Source: Bacilli bacterium (GTDB lineage: Bacteria; Bacillota_I; Bacilli_A; RFN20; CAG-826). From it: a stretch of 9,924 bases of DNA. Below, piece by piece: positions 1-5,889 of the stretch. The stretch lies in the NCBI GenBank assembly GCA_017618495.1, contig JAFZUD010000058.1, positions 1 through 9,924 of the forward strand, read 5' to 3'. Each line of letters opens with the position of its first letter. Position 1 is the first letter of the stretch. The notes under the pieces were generated by a model. That model did not search any database. It was not told where the DNA came from and saw only the letters and a program-made list of their open reading frames with translations. The translations under genes were made by a program, and so were the position numbers.

Positions 1-1
1 G

Positions 2-655
2 ACCGGCGTCTTCTCCCTCTTCATGATCGTTGCCATCACCCTTCAGGTCTTCTTCCCTCTCTTACCGATGTATTCAATCGGCTATCTCCTTGGCATATGC
101 GCTCTCCACTCTCTTGTGGTGGAAGACGAAAGAAAAGCCAGACAGACACAGCTTGATGAGGCCAACTTCCGCGTCTCGATCGATTCCTTGACTGGAGCGA
201 TGACGAAATACGCCTACGTCGATGCTGAAACCAAGATCGACTCCCAGATCGACAATGGAGAATTAGGCCCTATGGCGACCGTCGTCTTCGATTTGAATGA
301 CCTTAAGAAAATCAACGACACCAAAGGCCACCAGGCCGGAGACAAATACATCATCGATTCCGTGAAGCTCATAAAAGAATACTTCAGGAACATCCCTGTC
401 TACCGCGTAGGCGGAGATGAATTTGCGATCATCCTCACTGGGGACGATTACGAAAGAAAAGAAGCGATGCTTAGAGCCTTCAACGAGAAGATCGACGACA
501 ATGTCGAAAGAGGAAACACCATCGTCATCTCCGCGGGTTCAGCCGATTATGATCCAGAAAGGGACAGCACGATCCTCCAGGTGTTCACCCGCGCTGACAG
601 AGAGATGTTCGTGAGGAAACGCTCCCTCAAGGAAAGACAGGCTAAGAAACAATAA
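2..655 (+). CDS. GGDEF-domain diguanylate cyclase, membrane-bound, 5' end outside window
   Basis: Probably makes cyclic di-GMP from two GTP at the membrane. The frame is open to the left edge, so the start is missing; the ATG at 23 is internal to a hydrophobic stretch and is unlikely to be the true start. Numbered from that Met, a hydrophobic segment fills roughly residues 1-32, a charged linker helix follows (34-52), and then a full GGDEF domain: DSLTGA at 54-59, FDLNDLKKIND at 89-99 with metal-binding D90, GHQAGD at 102-107, an intact GGDEF signature at 130-134, and the terminal AD-x-x-MF motif near 191-195. The active site therefore looks competent. The product-inhibition RxxD motif that normally ends six residues before GGDEF is absent (F and I occupy the R and D positions). 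The missing N-terminus probably holds more membrane helices with a sensory role. It ends just before a bidirectional terminator. Confidence 0.9.
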   Translation, partial: TGVFSLFMIVAITLQVFFPLLPMYSIGYLLGICALHSLVVEDERKARQTQLDEANFRVSIDSLTGAMTKYAYVDAETKIDSQIDNGELGPMATVVFDLNDLKKINDTKGHQAGDKYIIDSVKLIKEYFRNIPVYRVGGDEFAIILTGDDYERKEAMLRAFNEKIDDNVERGNTIVISAGSADYDPERDSTILQVFTRADREMFVRKRSLKERQAKKQ

Positions 656-685
656 AAAGGACGCACTAATCAGGCGTCCTTTTTT
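656..685. terminator. Bidirectional intrinsic terminator between GGDEF gene and PAP2 gene
   Basis: The arms AAAGGACGC (656-664) and GCGTCCTTT (674-682) flank a 9-nt loop. A-rich sequence on one side and a T-run on the other let it work for both converging genes. It starts directly after the GGDEF stop codon and lies 12 bp past the PAP2 stop. Confidence 0.9.
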
Positions 686-696
686 CTTCGTTCTTT

Positions 697-1590
697 TTAT
701 TCTTCCTTGAGAGCCAAAGGCTTGATTCTCATGGCCACCTCATTAGCGATGAGTGAGAGGGTGAGCATGATCGTCGCGCCCCAGGAGACATCGCTAAGGT
801 AGTGGGCGGCTGCAAGGATTCTCGCAATAGCGACGAGTAATGTCAGAGCGCCCGCCACGATGAAGGCAGGGAGCTGATACTTCGCATACTTCTTGTTGGC
901 TAACGGGAAGAAGGTCGCTGCGACAAAGAGGATAGATACCTCAGCGGTATGCCCGCTTGGATATGATTTGAAGTTATCCTTCGGGATGTCATAAAGCTCC
1001 ATCAAGTCTTTGTAGTTCTTGCACGGTTCCCACCAATTGTGGAAGGCGATATTCGCATTAGCCGAAATCAATCTGTAGCGAGGCCTGTGCATGAGACTCT
1101 TAAGCCCTGTGACCGCGCCTAGTAAGGCGATGACAAGGATTCCCGCGATGATCACGAAGATGATCCACATATTCTGGTTCTCACAGTCTTTGAAGAGAAG
1201 GTAGCCTCCAAAGCCGGCTGCCGCTTCTGGGATGATGACGATAAGGTAGCCAACCCATTCTGGGGCGGCGCCATAGAAACCGTTGATTCCGAAGTACTCG
1301 CCAGCAGGGTAGTAGATGGATATGCCAAAACAAACCGCCGCCATTAGGCCAAACAAGACTTTGAGGAAGGTCTTGTAATTGCCTTTGACGATGAAGGCGA
1401 TGAAACCGCCTCCCATTGCCGCGACCCCGGCAAAACCGATAGTCGGAAGGATGGCGGACACAGCTAAGGCAAACCCGTTTGTCGGGGATGCGATTGCAGT
1501 GGAGATGCTTAAGTCAAAAAGCGACCCGAAAACAATGCCGATGACCGCGATTCCCCACGCGATGATTAAAGGGATTCTCATGTTCTTCAT
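697..1590 (-). CDS. PAP2-family (type 2 phosphatidic acid phosphatase-like) membrane phosphatase
   Basis: An integral membrane phosphatase of the PAP2 superfamily, whose members dephosphorylate lipid phosphates such as phosphatidate, phosphatidylglycerol phosphate or undecaprenyl pyrophosphate. The 297-residue protein has about six or seven hydrophobic segments. The catalytic signature is present: motif 1 ends in RP at 169-170, motif 2 is YPSGHT with PSGH at 211-214, and motif 3 is R257-x5-H263-x3-D267. Two features differ from the textbook pattern. The lysine of motif 1 is K164, five residues before the arginine rather than seven, and the Ser before the motif 3 arginine is Ala. About 40 residues separate motifs 1 and 2. 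The ATG at 1590 is chosen because AAGAGG sits 8 nt upstream (1599-1604); the second Met, three codons later, is too far from it. The substrate cannot be told from the sequence. Confidence 0.88.
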   Translation of the reverse strand: MKNMRIPLIIAWGIAVIGIVFGSLFDLSISTAIASPTNGFALAVSAILPTIGFAGVAAMGGGFIAFIVKGNYKTFLKVLFGLMAAVCFGISIYYPAGEYFGINGFYGAAPEWVGYLIVIIPEAAAGFGGYLLFKDCENQNMWIIFVIIAGILVIALLGAVTGLKSLMHRPRYRLISANANIAFHNWWEPCKNYKDLMELYDIPKDNFKSYPSGHTAEVSILFVAATFFPLANKKYAKYQLPAFIVAGALTLLVAIARILAAAHYLSDVSWGATIMLTLSLIANEVAMRIKPLALKEE

Positions 1591-1611
1591 GTGATAGACC
1601 TCTTGCCTATT

Positions 1612-1617
1612 ATTATA
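1612..1617 (-). promoter_or_regulatory. -10 box for the PAP2 gene
   Basis: Read on the minus strand this is a perfect TATAAT, 21 bp before the start codon and just upstream of the AAGAGG ribosome site at 1599-1604. No convincing -35 hexamer is found 16-18 bp further out, so the promoter may depend on an activator or on another element. Confidence 0.6.
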
Positions 1618-1622
1618 CGTGT

Positions 1623-1637
1623 TCGAAAACGCTTTGT
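1623..1637. promoter_or_regulatory. cre-like operator candidate in the divergent PAP2 / YwaF region
   Basis: The dyad TCGAAAACGCTTTGT resembles the catabolite-responsive element bound by CcpA (WTGNAANCGNWNNCW), with two mismatches, at the outer T and the outer C. The central AANCGNW core is intact. It lies just upstream of the PAP2 -10 box, so a bound repressor could block that promoter. No CcpA gene is visible here, so this is a pattern match only. Confidence 0.35.
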
Positions 1638-1707
1638 TTTCCCTTCTTTTCTTTGGGGTGAAAGAGTTTCTTCATTTCTATCCTTTTATGAAATAAACTT
1701 ATCTCAT

Positions 1708-2514
1708 ATGGATGATTTCTTTAGGTTTGACGGCAACTACACTCGCACGCCTGAAGGCTGGGGCTCTTGGCAGCAGCTTTTGATGGTCACGTCCTTTGTC
1801 GTGGCGATGGTCTTTTTCGCAGTCTACTTTGGCATGAAGTATCGCCATGAGGAGGAAGCGAAGAAGCTTTTAGTTTTGAAAGTCACCGCCATCGCGATCG
1901 ACGTGATTGAACTCACTAGGATCATCGCATTGGTCTTCGGTGGAGGAAACGGCCCTGAGGCTCTCCTTTATTACTTGCCTTTATTCCTTTGCAGCTTCCA
2001 GTTCATCTCAATCCCGGTTGCCGCTTTCGGGAAAGGAAAGATTCGCGAAGCCGCGACGGATTTCCTCTTCCTCTTTGGTATCCTTGGAGCGATCGCCGGA
2101 ACATATGGGGCAGGGCAAAACTATGGTGCCTATCCGGTCTGGAGCTTCCACAACGTCTTCTCGACCATCACCCACACGATGTCAGGCTTCGCTGGCTTAT
2201 ATGTCGCGATAGTTGGCCTACTCACCCTCAAGGTGAAGAACATCAAATGGGTCGTCGCCATATTGTTTGGCTTTGCCATCGTCGCCTATATCGTCGATAT
2301 CACGATCGACTACAACTACATGTTCCTCATGAGGGGAGATGGCACGCCGTATGACATGTTCTATGACCTCGTTCATGGAAATCGTATCCTTTATCCGTTG
2401 ACCGTCATGTTCCTCTTCATGCTTTATATGGCTGCGGTCTATGGTACCGCATATGCCATACCATCCTTCAGAAAGCAGGCTTTTGAGAGAGAACCTGCAA
2501 CAGAGGCAAATTGA
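1708..2514 (+). CDS. YwaF/TMEM164-like multipass membrane protein (TIGR02206-like)
   Basis: A 268-residue polytopic membrane protein with about seven hydrophobic segments, roughly at 22-42, 58-77, 86-106, 116-132, 150-174, 180-200 and 228-250. The pattern of LPLFLCSFQF at 90-99, a WSFHNV motif at 145-150 and a TITHTMSG motif at 153-160 suggests the bacterial YwaF family, which is related to eukaryotic TMEM164; I recognise it by pattern, not by search. Bacterial members have no settled function. Human TMEM164 is reported to be a cysteine-dependent phospholipid acyltransferase, so C95 and H148 or H156 are residues to watch. The ATG at 1708 is preferred because the protein then starts with a normal soluble leader before helix 1. 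The frame is open further upstream to a GTG at 1591, but that extension overlaps the divergent promoter. No clear Shine-Dalgarno site precedes 1708, so the start is the weakest part of this call. Confidence 0.7.
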   Translation: MDDFFRFDGNYTRTPEGWGSWQQLLMVTSFVVAMVFFAVYFGMKYRHEEEAKKLLVLKVTAIAIDVIELTRIIALVFGGGNGPEALLYYLPLFLCSFQFISIPVAAFGKGKIREAATDFLFLFGILGAIAGTYGAGQNYGAYPVWSFHNVFSTITHTMSGFAGLYVAIVGLLTLKVKNIKWVVAILFGFAIVAYIVDITIDYNYMFLMRGDGTPYDMFYDLVHGNRILYPLTVMFLFMLYMAAVYGTAYAIPSFRKQAFEREPATEAN

Positions 2515-2539
2515 CCGATTTTTCAAGTGGTCTTAGAAT
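2511..2539 (+). promoter_or_regulatory. Sigma-A-type promoter of the small lipoprotein gene
   Basis: TTGACC (2511-2516), a 17-bp spacer and TAGAAT (2534-2539) match the -35 and -10 consensus at 5 of 6 bases each. The -35 box overlaps the stop codon of the preceding gene. Transcription would start near 2546, leaving a leader of about 18 nt that holds an AGGT ribosome site at 2553-2556. Confidence 0.75.
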
Positions 2540-2563
2540 AGCGTTGCTACATAGGTAAACAAC

Positions 2564-2986
2564 ATGAAAAAGAAACCATTATTATTCGCCGCATCCGCCG
2601 CCGCAGTCCTCTTGGGATCGTGTGGCCCATTCACCTCCCATTGGAGCGCGAAGATGTTCATCCATTCGAACAACTCCCATTCCGCATCCATGAGCTTCGA
2701 TGAGTTCAAAGGCCTCATCGTCTTCAACATGAGATGCAAGAACGATACGTATAACGCTCTCACATATGACCTCAAATTGACCGATGGCAAATTCAATATC
2801 TCTTACGCCTATGCGGAAGATGATGTCAAAGAGGTTCTCACGATCGAAGGAACGGACACGAAAGAAGGCTGGGTCGCCCTCCCAAAAGAAGGGGAATTCT
2901 ATCTCCTCGTCGAATCGGAAGAAACCTCCAAATCAGGCGACTTCAAATTCGATCTCAAGAGCTACTCCGATCTCCTTTTCGCTTAG
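2564..2986 (+). CDS. Small secreted lipoprotein of unknown function
   Basis: A 140-residue protein with a classic lipoprotein signal peptide: MKKK at the start, a hydrophobic core (6-17) and the lipobox LGSC, which would place the lipidated cysteine at C20. The mature domain of about 120 residues is soluble and rich in beta-strand-like alternation and acidic residues (for example LTYDLKLTDGKFNISYAY at 66-83 and GEFYLLVESEE at 109-119), so a small beta-sandwich on the outer face of the membrane is plausible. I do not recognise the family. It has its own promoter and terminator and so is a single-gene unit. Its 5' end lies 49 bp after the YwaF-like gene, which may mean shared transcription as well. 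The stop is TAG. Confidence 0.82.
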   Translation: MKKKPLLFAASAAAVLLGSCGPFTSHWSAKMFIHSNNSHSASMSFDEFKGLIVFNMRCKNDTYNALTYDLKLTDGKFNISYAYAEDDVKEVLTIEGTDTKEGWVALPKEGEFYLLVESEETSKSGDFKFDLKSYSDLLFA

Positions 2987-3021
2987 TGAAGAAATAGGTA
3001 AATAATTACCCTTATAAGTAG

Positions 3022-3052
3022 AGGGTCCTTATGGAAATAAGGGCCCTTTTTT
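3022..3052 (+). terminator. Intrinsic terminator after the lipoprotein gene
   Basis: An 11-bp stem, AGGGTCCTTAT (3022-3032) against ATAAGGGCCCT (3037-3047), with one G-T wobble and a GGAA tetraloop, followed by five T. It overlaps the likely thyA promoter. Confidence 0.92.
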
Positions 3053-3060
3053 GTTATATT
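3032..3060 (+). promoter_or_regulatory. Extended -10 promoter for thyA-folA
   Basis: TATATT at 3055-3060 is preceded by TG at 3052-3053, giving an extended -10. TGGAAA at 3032-3037, 17 bp upstream, matches 4 of 6 bases of the -35 consensus. Transcription would start near 3067 and leave a short leader with AGGAG at 3078-3082, 6 nt before the thyA ATG. The -35 region lies inside the terminator hairpin of the preceding gene. Confidence 0.55.
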
Positions 3061-3088
3061 TGTTCAGAGAAAACATTAGGAGACACAT

Positions 3089-3919
3089 ATGGCAATCGCT
3101 GATGAGATTTTTATACAGAACATGAACGATATCATTAACAATGGGACCTGGGATACCGATTATCCAGTCCGCCCACACTGGGCAGATGGAACCCCAGCCC
3201 ACACCGTTAAGAAATTCTGCATCGTCAACCGTTACGACTTAAGCAAAGAGCTTCCGATCCTCACCATCCGCAGAACCTATTTCAAGTCCTGCCTCGATGA
3301 GCTTCTTTGGATCTGGCAGAAGAAGAGCAACAACATCAAAGACCTCCATTCCCATGTCTGGGATAGCTGGGCGGATGAGACTGGCTCAATCGGAAAGGCC
3401 TATGGCTATCAGCTCGCCAAGAAATCGATTTACCCAGAAGGCGAATTCGATCAGGTCGATAGAGTCCTCTATGACCTCAAGCACAACCCACATTCCCGCC
3501 GCATCATGACGAACCTCTATAACTTCGAGGACCTCCATGAGATGCATCTTTACCCATGCGCCTACTCGATGACCTTCAACGTCACCGGCGACACCCTTAA
3601 CGGCATCCTCAACCAAAGAAGCAACGATATGCTTGCCGCGAACAACTGGAACGTCCTTCAGTACAGCCTTCTCCTTATCATGTTCGCCCAGGTAAGCGGA
3701 CTTAAGGTCGGTGAGCTCGTCCACGTCATCGCTGACGCCCACATCTATGACCGCCACGTCCCAATCGTCAAAGAGATCATCGCCAAGAAGCCTCACAAAG
3801 CTCCTAAGCTCTGGGTCGATCCAAACATCAAGAACTTCTATGACTTCACCGTCGATAGCTTCAAGCTCATCGATTACGAATATGAGCCTCTCGACAAGAA
3901 ATTCGAGGTCGCTATCTAA
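3089..3919 (+). CDS. thyA: Thymidylate synthase, B. subtilis ThyA / phage phi3T type
   Basis: Converts dUMP and methylenetetrahydrofolate to dTMP and dihydrofolate in the cytoplasm. The 276-residue protein is full length. Visible family features are the N-terminal VRPHWADGTPAHT segment (27-39), ELLWIWQ at 71-77, WDSWAD at 91-96, the SRRI pair that binds phosphate across the dimer (R137, R138), the catalytic cysteine C157 in LYPCAY, the QRSND substrate motif at 176-180, N188, DAHIYDRH at 216-223 and a hydrophobic C-terminal end. The GTPAHT segment replacing the usual RTGTGT, and Ala rather than His after the catalytic Cys, place it with the B. subtilis/phi3T lineage instead of the E. coli type. 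AGGAG 6 nt upstream fixes the start. Its stop overlaps the start of folA by one base, so the two products that use each other's folate are made together. Confidence 0.97.
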   Translation: MAIADEIFIQNMNDIINNGTWDTDYPVRPHWADGTPAHTVKKFCIVNRYDLSKELPILTIRRTYFKSCLDELLWIWQKKSNNIKDLHSHVWDSWADETGSIGKAYGYQLAKKSIYPEGEFDQVDRVLYDLKHNPHSRRIMTNLYNFEDLHEMHLYPCAYSMTFNVTGDTLNGILNQRSNDMLAANNWNVLQYSLLLIMFAQVSGLKVGELVHVIADAHIYDRHVPIVKEIIAKKPHKAPKLWVDPNIKNFYDFTVDSFKLIDYEYEPLDKKFEVAI

Positions 3920-4431
3920 TGATCCGCATCATCCTTCACGTCGATAAGGAGTGGGGTATCGGCAAAAGAAACGGCCTCATGTTCAACCTTCCGAAAGACA
4001 TGGCCTTTTTCAGGAACACCACGAAAGGCCACGTCGTCGTGATGGGGGAGAACACCCTTCTTTCCTTCCCTAACTCCAAACCGCTTAAGAACCGCACGAA
4101 CATCGTTCTTTCGGCCGATCCAACCCACGAATACGAGGGCTGCATCAATCTTCACACCATGGATGACCTCCATAAGAAGATGAGTGAAGTCGCCGAAAGC
4201 GGAGAGGATGTCTATGTCATCGGAGGAGCAAGCATCTATAGGGCTCTCTTGCCTTATGTGGACGACGCTCTCGTGACGAAAGTCGATGCGGTAGGGGGAG
4301 CGGATGTCTTCTTCCCTAACCTCGACGAAGATCCTTCCTTCGAATGCGTCGAGCAAAGTGAGAAAGAGAAGGACGAAGACGCTTATATCTCCTTCACCCG
4401 CTACGTGAACAAAAACAAATTGCCTCTCTAA
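3919..4431 (+). CDS. folA: Dihydrofolate reductase
   Basis: Reduces dihydrofolate to tetrahydrofolate with NADPH, regenerating the cofactor consumed by the thymidylate synthase just upstream. At 170 residues it is of normal family length. Visible features are WGIGKRNGLMFNLPKD at 12-27 with the active-site acid D27, FFRNTTKG at 30-37, the cofactor-binding VVMGENTLLSFP at 40-51, and the second nucleotide-binding loop YVIGGASIY at 99-107. The ATG shares its A with the TAA stop of thyA. A GAGG at 3905-3908, inside thyA, is 10 nt upstream and can serve as ribosome site, so translational coupling is likely. An intrinsic terminator ends the two-gene operon 11 bp after the stop. Confidence 0.96.
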   Translation: MIRIILHVDKEWGIGKRNGLMFNLPKDMAFFRNTTKGHVVVMGENTLLSFPNSKPLKNRTNIVLSADPTHEYEGCINLHTMDDLHKKMSEVAESGEDVYVIGGASIYRALLPYVDDALVTKVDAVGGADVFFPNLDEDPSFECVEQSEKEKDEDAYISFTRYVNKNKLPL

Positions 4432-4442
4432 CAAAACAAAAG

Positions 4443-4468
4443 AAAAACAGGCCGCGTGCCTGTTTTTT
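4443..4468 (+). terminator. Intrinsic terminator of the thyA-folA operon
   Basis: AAAAACAGGC (4443-4452) pairs with GCCTGTTTTT (4458-4467) around a CGCGT loop, leaving a T-rich tail that runs on as TGTTT. Confidence 0.92.
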
Positions 4469-4532
4469 GTTTATACAAAAGGCACGCTACACGATGTAGG
4501 CTTCTTATTGCTTTACATATAGGCTTTCTTGT

Positions 4533-4561
4533 GGTTAACTAGTTCGCGTAACTAGATAACC
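4533..4561. promoter_or_regulatory. 12-bp-arm inverted repeat upstream of the DegV gene
   Basis: GGTTAACTAGTT (4533-4544) and AACTAGATAACC (4550-4561) are inverted copies with one mismatch, separated by CGCGT. A -35-like TTTACA lies at 4512-4517, which would place the -10 region (weak TTAACT, 4535-4540) inside the left arm. This arrangement fits a repressor operator. It could instead be an RNA hairpin in the leader. There is no T-run after it, so it is not an intrinsic terminator. Confidence 0.5.
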
Positions 4562-4595
4562 TCGTGACGATAACAAACAACATCCGGAGCCGAAC

Positions 4596-5462
4596 ATGAA
4601 AATAGCCTTATCAACCGAATCCTCAAGCGATCTCCCAAGAGACCTTGCGGAAAAACATAGCATCCACGTCATCGCCTTCACCGTCGTTAAAGGTGAGGAA
4701 ACCGTCAAAGACGGAGAAGAGACATTAGAGAGTCTTTATTCCTTCGTCCAAGAGAAGAAGATCCTTCCTAGGACTACCGCCATCAACGTTGAGGAGTTCA
4801 AAGAGCATTTCTCAAACCTTCTAAAAGAATATGACGCGGTTGTCCATGTCAGCATGAGCCACGCTTGCTCTAGCGCTTACGATAACGCCGTCAACGCTGC
4901 AAAAGAATTCGAGGGCAAGGTCTTTGTCGTCGATTCCCTCGTCTTCCACACAGGACAGGCCCTCTTGGCCTTATATTGCGCATCCCTCATCAAAGACGGA
5001 CTCAAGCCAGAAGAGATTGCCGAAACCCTAAAAGAAAGAGCGAACCATATTTCAACGACCGCAACCCTTGAAACAGTCAATTACCTCTACAAAGGAGGAA
5101 GATGCAACGCCCTTGCCATGATTGGCGCCAACATCCTTGGCCTCCGCCCGATGGTGGAGCTCCGCGAAGGCTCAATCAAGCTTGCGAAGAAGTTCATCGG
5201 TCCTCGTAGGCTTTGGACCAATGCCTATATCAACTTGATCATGGCGAAGATTGAGAAAGGCGCAGACAAAACCGTTGCCTTCGTCTCTTCGACCACTGAT
5301 ATGCCAGAAGCCACTGAGGTCGCTGTCAGAAAGCTAAAAGAAGCGGGATTTGCAAACGTTTTTGTCGCTAAAGCGGGTGCCACGATCGGAACCCACACCG
5401 GCCCAGGAACCTTCTCCATCGAATATATCGCCGATGGACCTCACGCCTGGTCAATCTTCTAA
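4596..5462 (+). CDS. DegV-family fatty-acid-binding protein (FakB-like)
   Basis: DegV proteins bind a fatty acid in a buried pocket; the FakB members present it to the kinase FakA for phosphorylation and entry into phospholipid synthesis. This 288-residue cytoplasmic protein is of typical length and shows the family landmarks in order: STESSSDLP at 6-14, the TTAINVEEF segment at 60-68 in place of the usual TSQP, the SMSHACSSAYDNA loop at 86-98 that matches the common ISSxLSGTYQSA, VVDS at 111-114 with TGQALL following, NYLYKGGR at 162-169, and the strongly conserved ATIGTHTGPGTFSIEY at 262-277. GGAG lies 6 nt before the ATG. No FakA (DhaK/DhaL-like) gene is in the window, so which fatty acid it carries is not shown. 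It forms a single-gene unit between terminators. Confidence 0.92.
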   Translation: MKIALSTESSSDLPRDLAEKHSIHVIAFTVVKGEETVKDGEETLESLYSFVQEKKILPRTTAINVEEFKEHFSNLLKEYDAVVHVSMSHACSSAYDNAVNAAKEFEGKVFVVDSLVFHTGQALLALYCASLIKDGLKPEEIAETLKERANHISTTATLETVNYLYKGGRCNALAMIGANILGLRPMVELREGSIKLAKKFIGPRRLWTNAYINLIMAKIEKGADKTVAFVSSTTDMPEATEVAVRKLKEAGFANVFVAKAGATIGTHTGPGTFSIEYIADGPHAWSIF

Positions 5463-5466
5463 AAAG

Positions 5467-5497
5467 AAAACGGCCCAATCGGGTCGGTTCTTTTTTA
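5467..5497. terminator. Terminator between the DegV gene and the convergent small membrane protein gene
   Basis: CGGCCC (5471-5476) pairs with GGGTCG (5481-5486), with one G-T wobble and an AATC loop; the stem extends through AA/TT around a bulged G into a T-run. A-rich sequence on the left gives a T-run for the minus strand too. It overlaps the stop codon of the minus-strand gene. Confidence 0.8.
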
Positions 5498-5791
5498 TTT
5501 TTCTTCTTCGGCGTCAATGACGTCGTCTTCTTTCTTTGGCTCGGAGTTAAGATCATCGAAGCTAAGAGGCACACTTTGTTTGGTGATCGCATAAGCGATA
5601 TCGATGACCCAAACGATGAATGAGATGCCAGGGATGCAGTTGATGATGAAGAAGACTAAGCGTCCGGTGTCCTTGGCCTTGTCCTCGATAAGGATGAATA
5701 AACGGTAGAGGAAGCAGAACCAGAAGAAGACGCTGAAGATGATTTTGACGACCTTATCCAAAGAGTCGTACCACTTGATGTAGGAATCCAT
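5495..5791 (-). CDS. Small two-helix membrane protein with acidic tail, unknown function
   Basis: A 98-residue protein that I cannot assign to a family. A short N-terminal amphipathic stretch (1-13) leads into helix 1 (about 14-35, rich in Phe, Ile and Trp). A charged turn follows (EDKAKDTGR, 36-44), then helix 2 (about 45-70) with an IPGISFIVWVIDI core, and a hydrophilic C-terminal tail of about 27 residues dominated by Asp and Glu. By the positive-inside rule the orientation is not clear-cut. The ATG at 5791 is chosen because AAGAGG lies 6 nt upstream (5798-5803). A TTG seven codons further up is in frame, but it would put that ribosome site inside the gene. It has its own -10 box and is convergent with the DegV gene. 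Confidence 0.72.
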   Translation of the reverse strand: MDSYIKWYDSLDKVVKIIFSVFFWFCFLYRLFILIEDKAKDTGRLVFFIINCIPGISFIVWVIDIAYAITKQSVPLSFDDLNSEPKKEDDVIDAEEEK

Positions 5792-5816
5792 AAAATACCT
5801 CTTATTGAACAAAAAG

Positions 5817-5822
5817 ATTATA
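5817..5822 (-). promoter_or_regulatory. -10 box for the small membrane protein gene
   Basis: Perfect TATAAT on the minus strand, 25 bp before the ATG at 5791, giving a leader of roughly 20 nt that includes the AAGAGG ribosome site. The -35 region at 17 bp reads TTTCTT, a poor match, and lies in the T-rich tail of the aldolase terminator. Confidence 0.6.
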
Positions 5823-5837
5823 TTACCTCACTAAGAC

Positions 5838-5869
5838 AAAAGAAAAGGCTTCCCAAAAAGGAAGCCTTT
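5838..5869 (-). terminator. Intrinsic terminator of the aldolase gene
   Basis: A perfect 10-bp stem, AAAGGCTTCC (5844-5853) with GGAAGCCTTT (5860-5869), and a 6-nt loop. On the minus strand it is followed by TTTTCTTTT. It starts 20 bp after the aldolase stop codon. Confidence 0.93.
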
Positions 5870-5889
5870 GTTGTTTTTTGTAAAGGGAA

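Noticed and set aside
1591..1707. N-terminal extension of the YwaF-like gene from a GTG at 1591
   Set aside because: It would run through the divergent PAP2 promoter, has no ribosome site, and reads as basic or low-complexity sequence before a natural ATG at 1708.
3554..3562. Ala after the catalytic Cys of ThyA as a sign of an inactive enzyme
   Set aside because: Thymidylate synthases of the B. subtilis/phi3T type also lack His there, and all other substrate-binding motifs are kept.
4213..4242. Possible trimethoprim-resistance signature in folA (Tyr at 107, aligned to the S. aureus F98 position)
   Set aside because: Tyr at this position is normal in many sensitive enzymes, including that of E. 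coli, so it says nothing about resistance.
3916..4434. 172-codon open frame on the minus strand
   Set aside because: It is the exact shadow of folA, whose DHFR motifs are complete on the plus strand.
4533..4561. FapR or FabT operator upstream of the DegV gene
   Set aside because: The dyad does not match the operator sequences known for those regulators; only the generic inverted repeat is supported.
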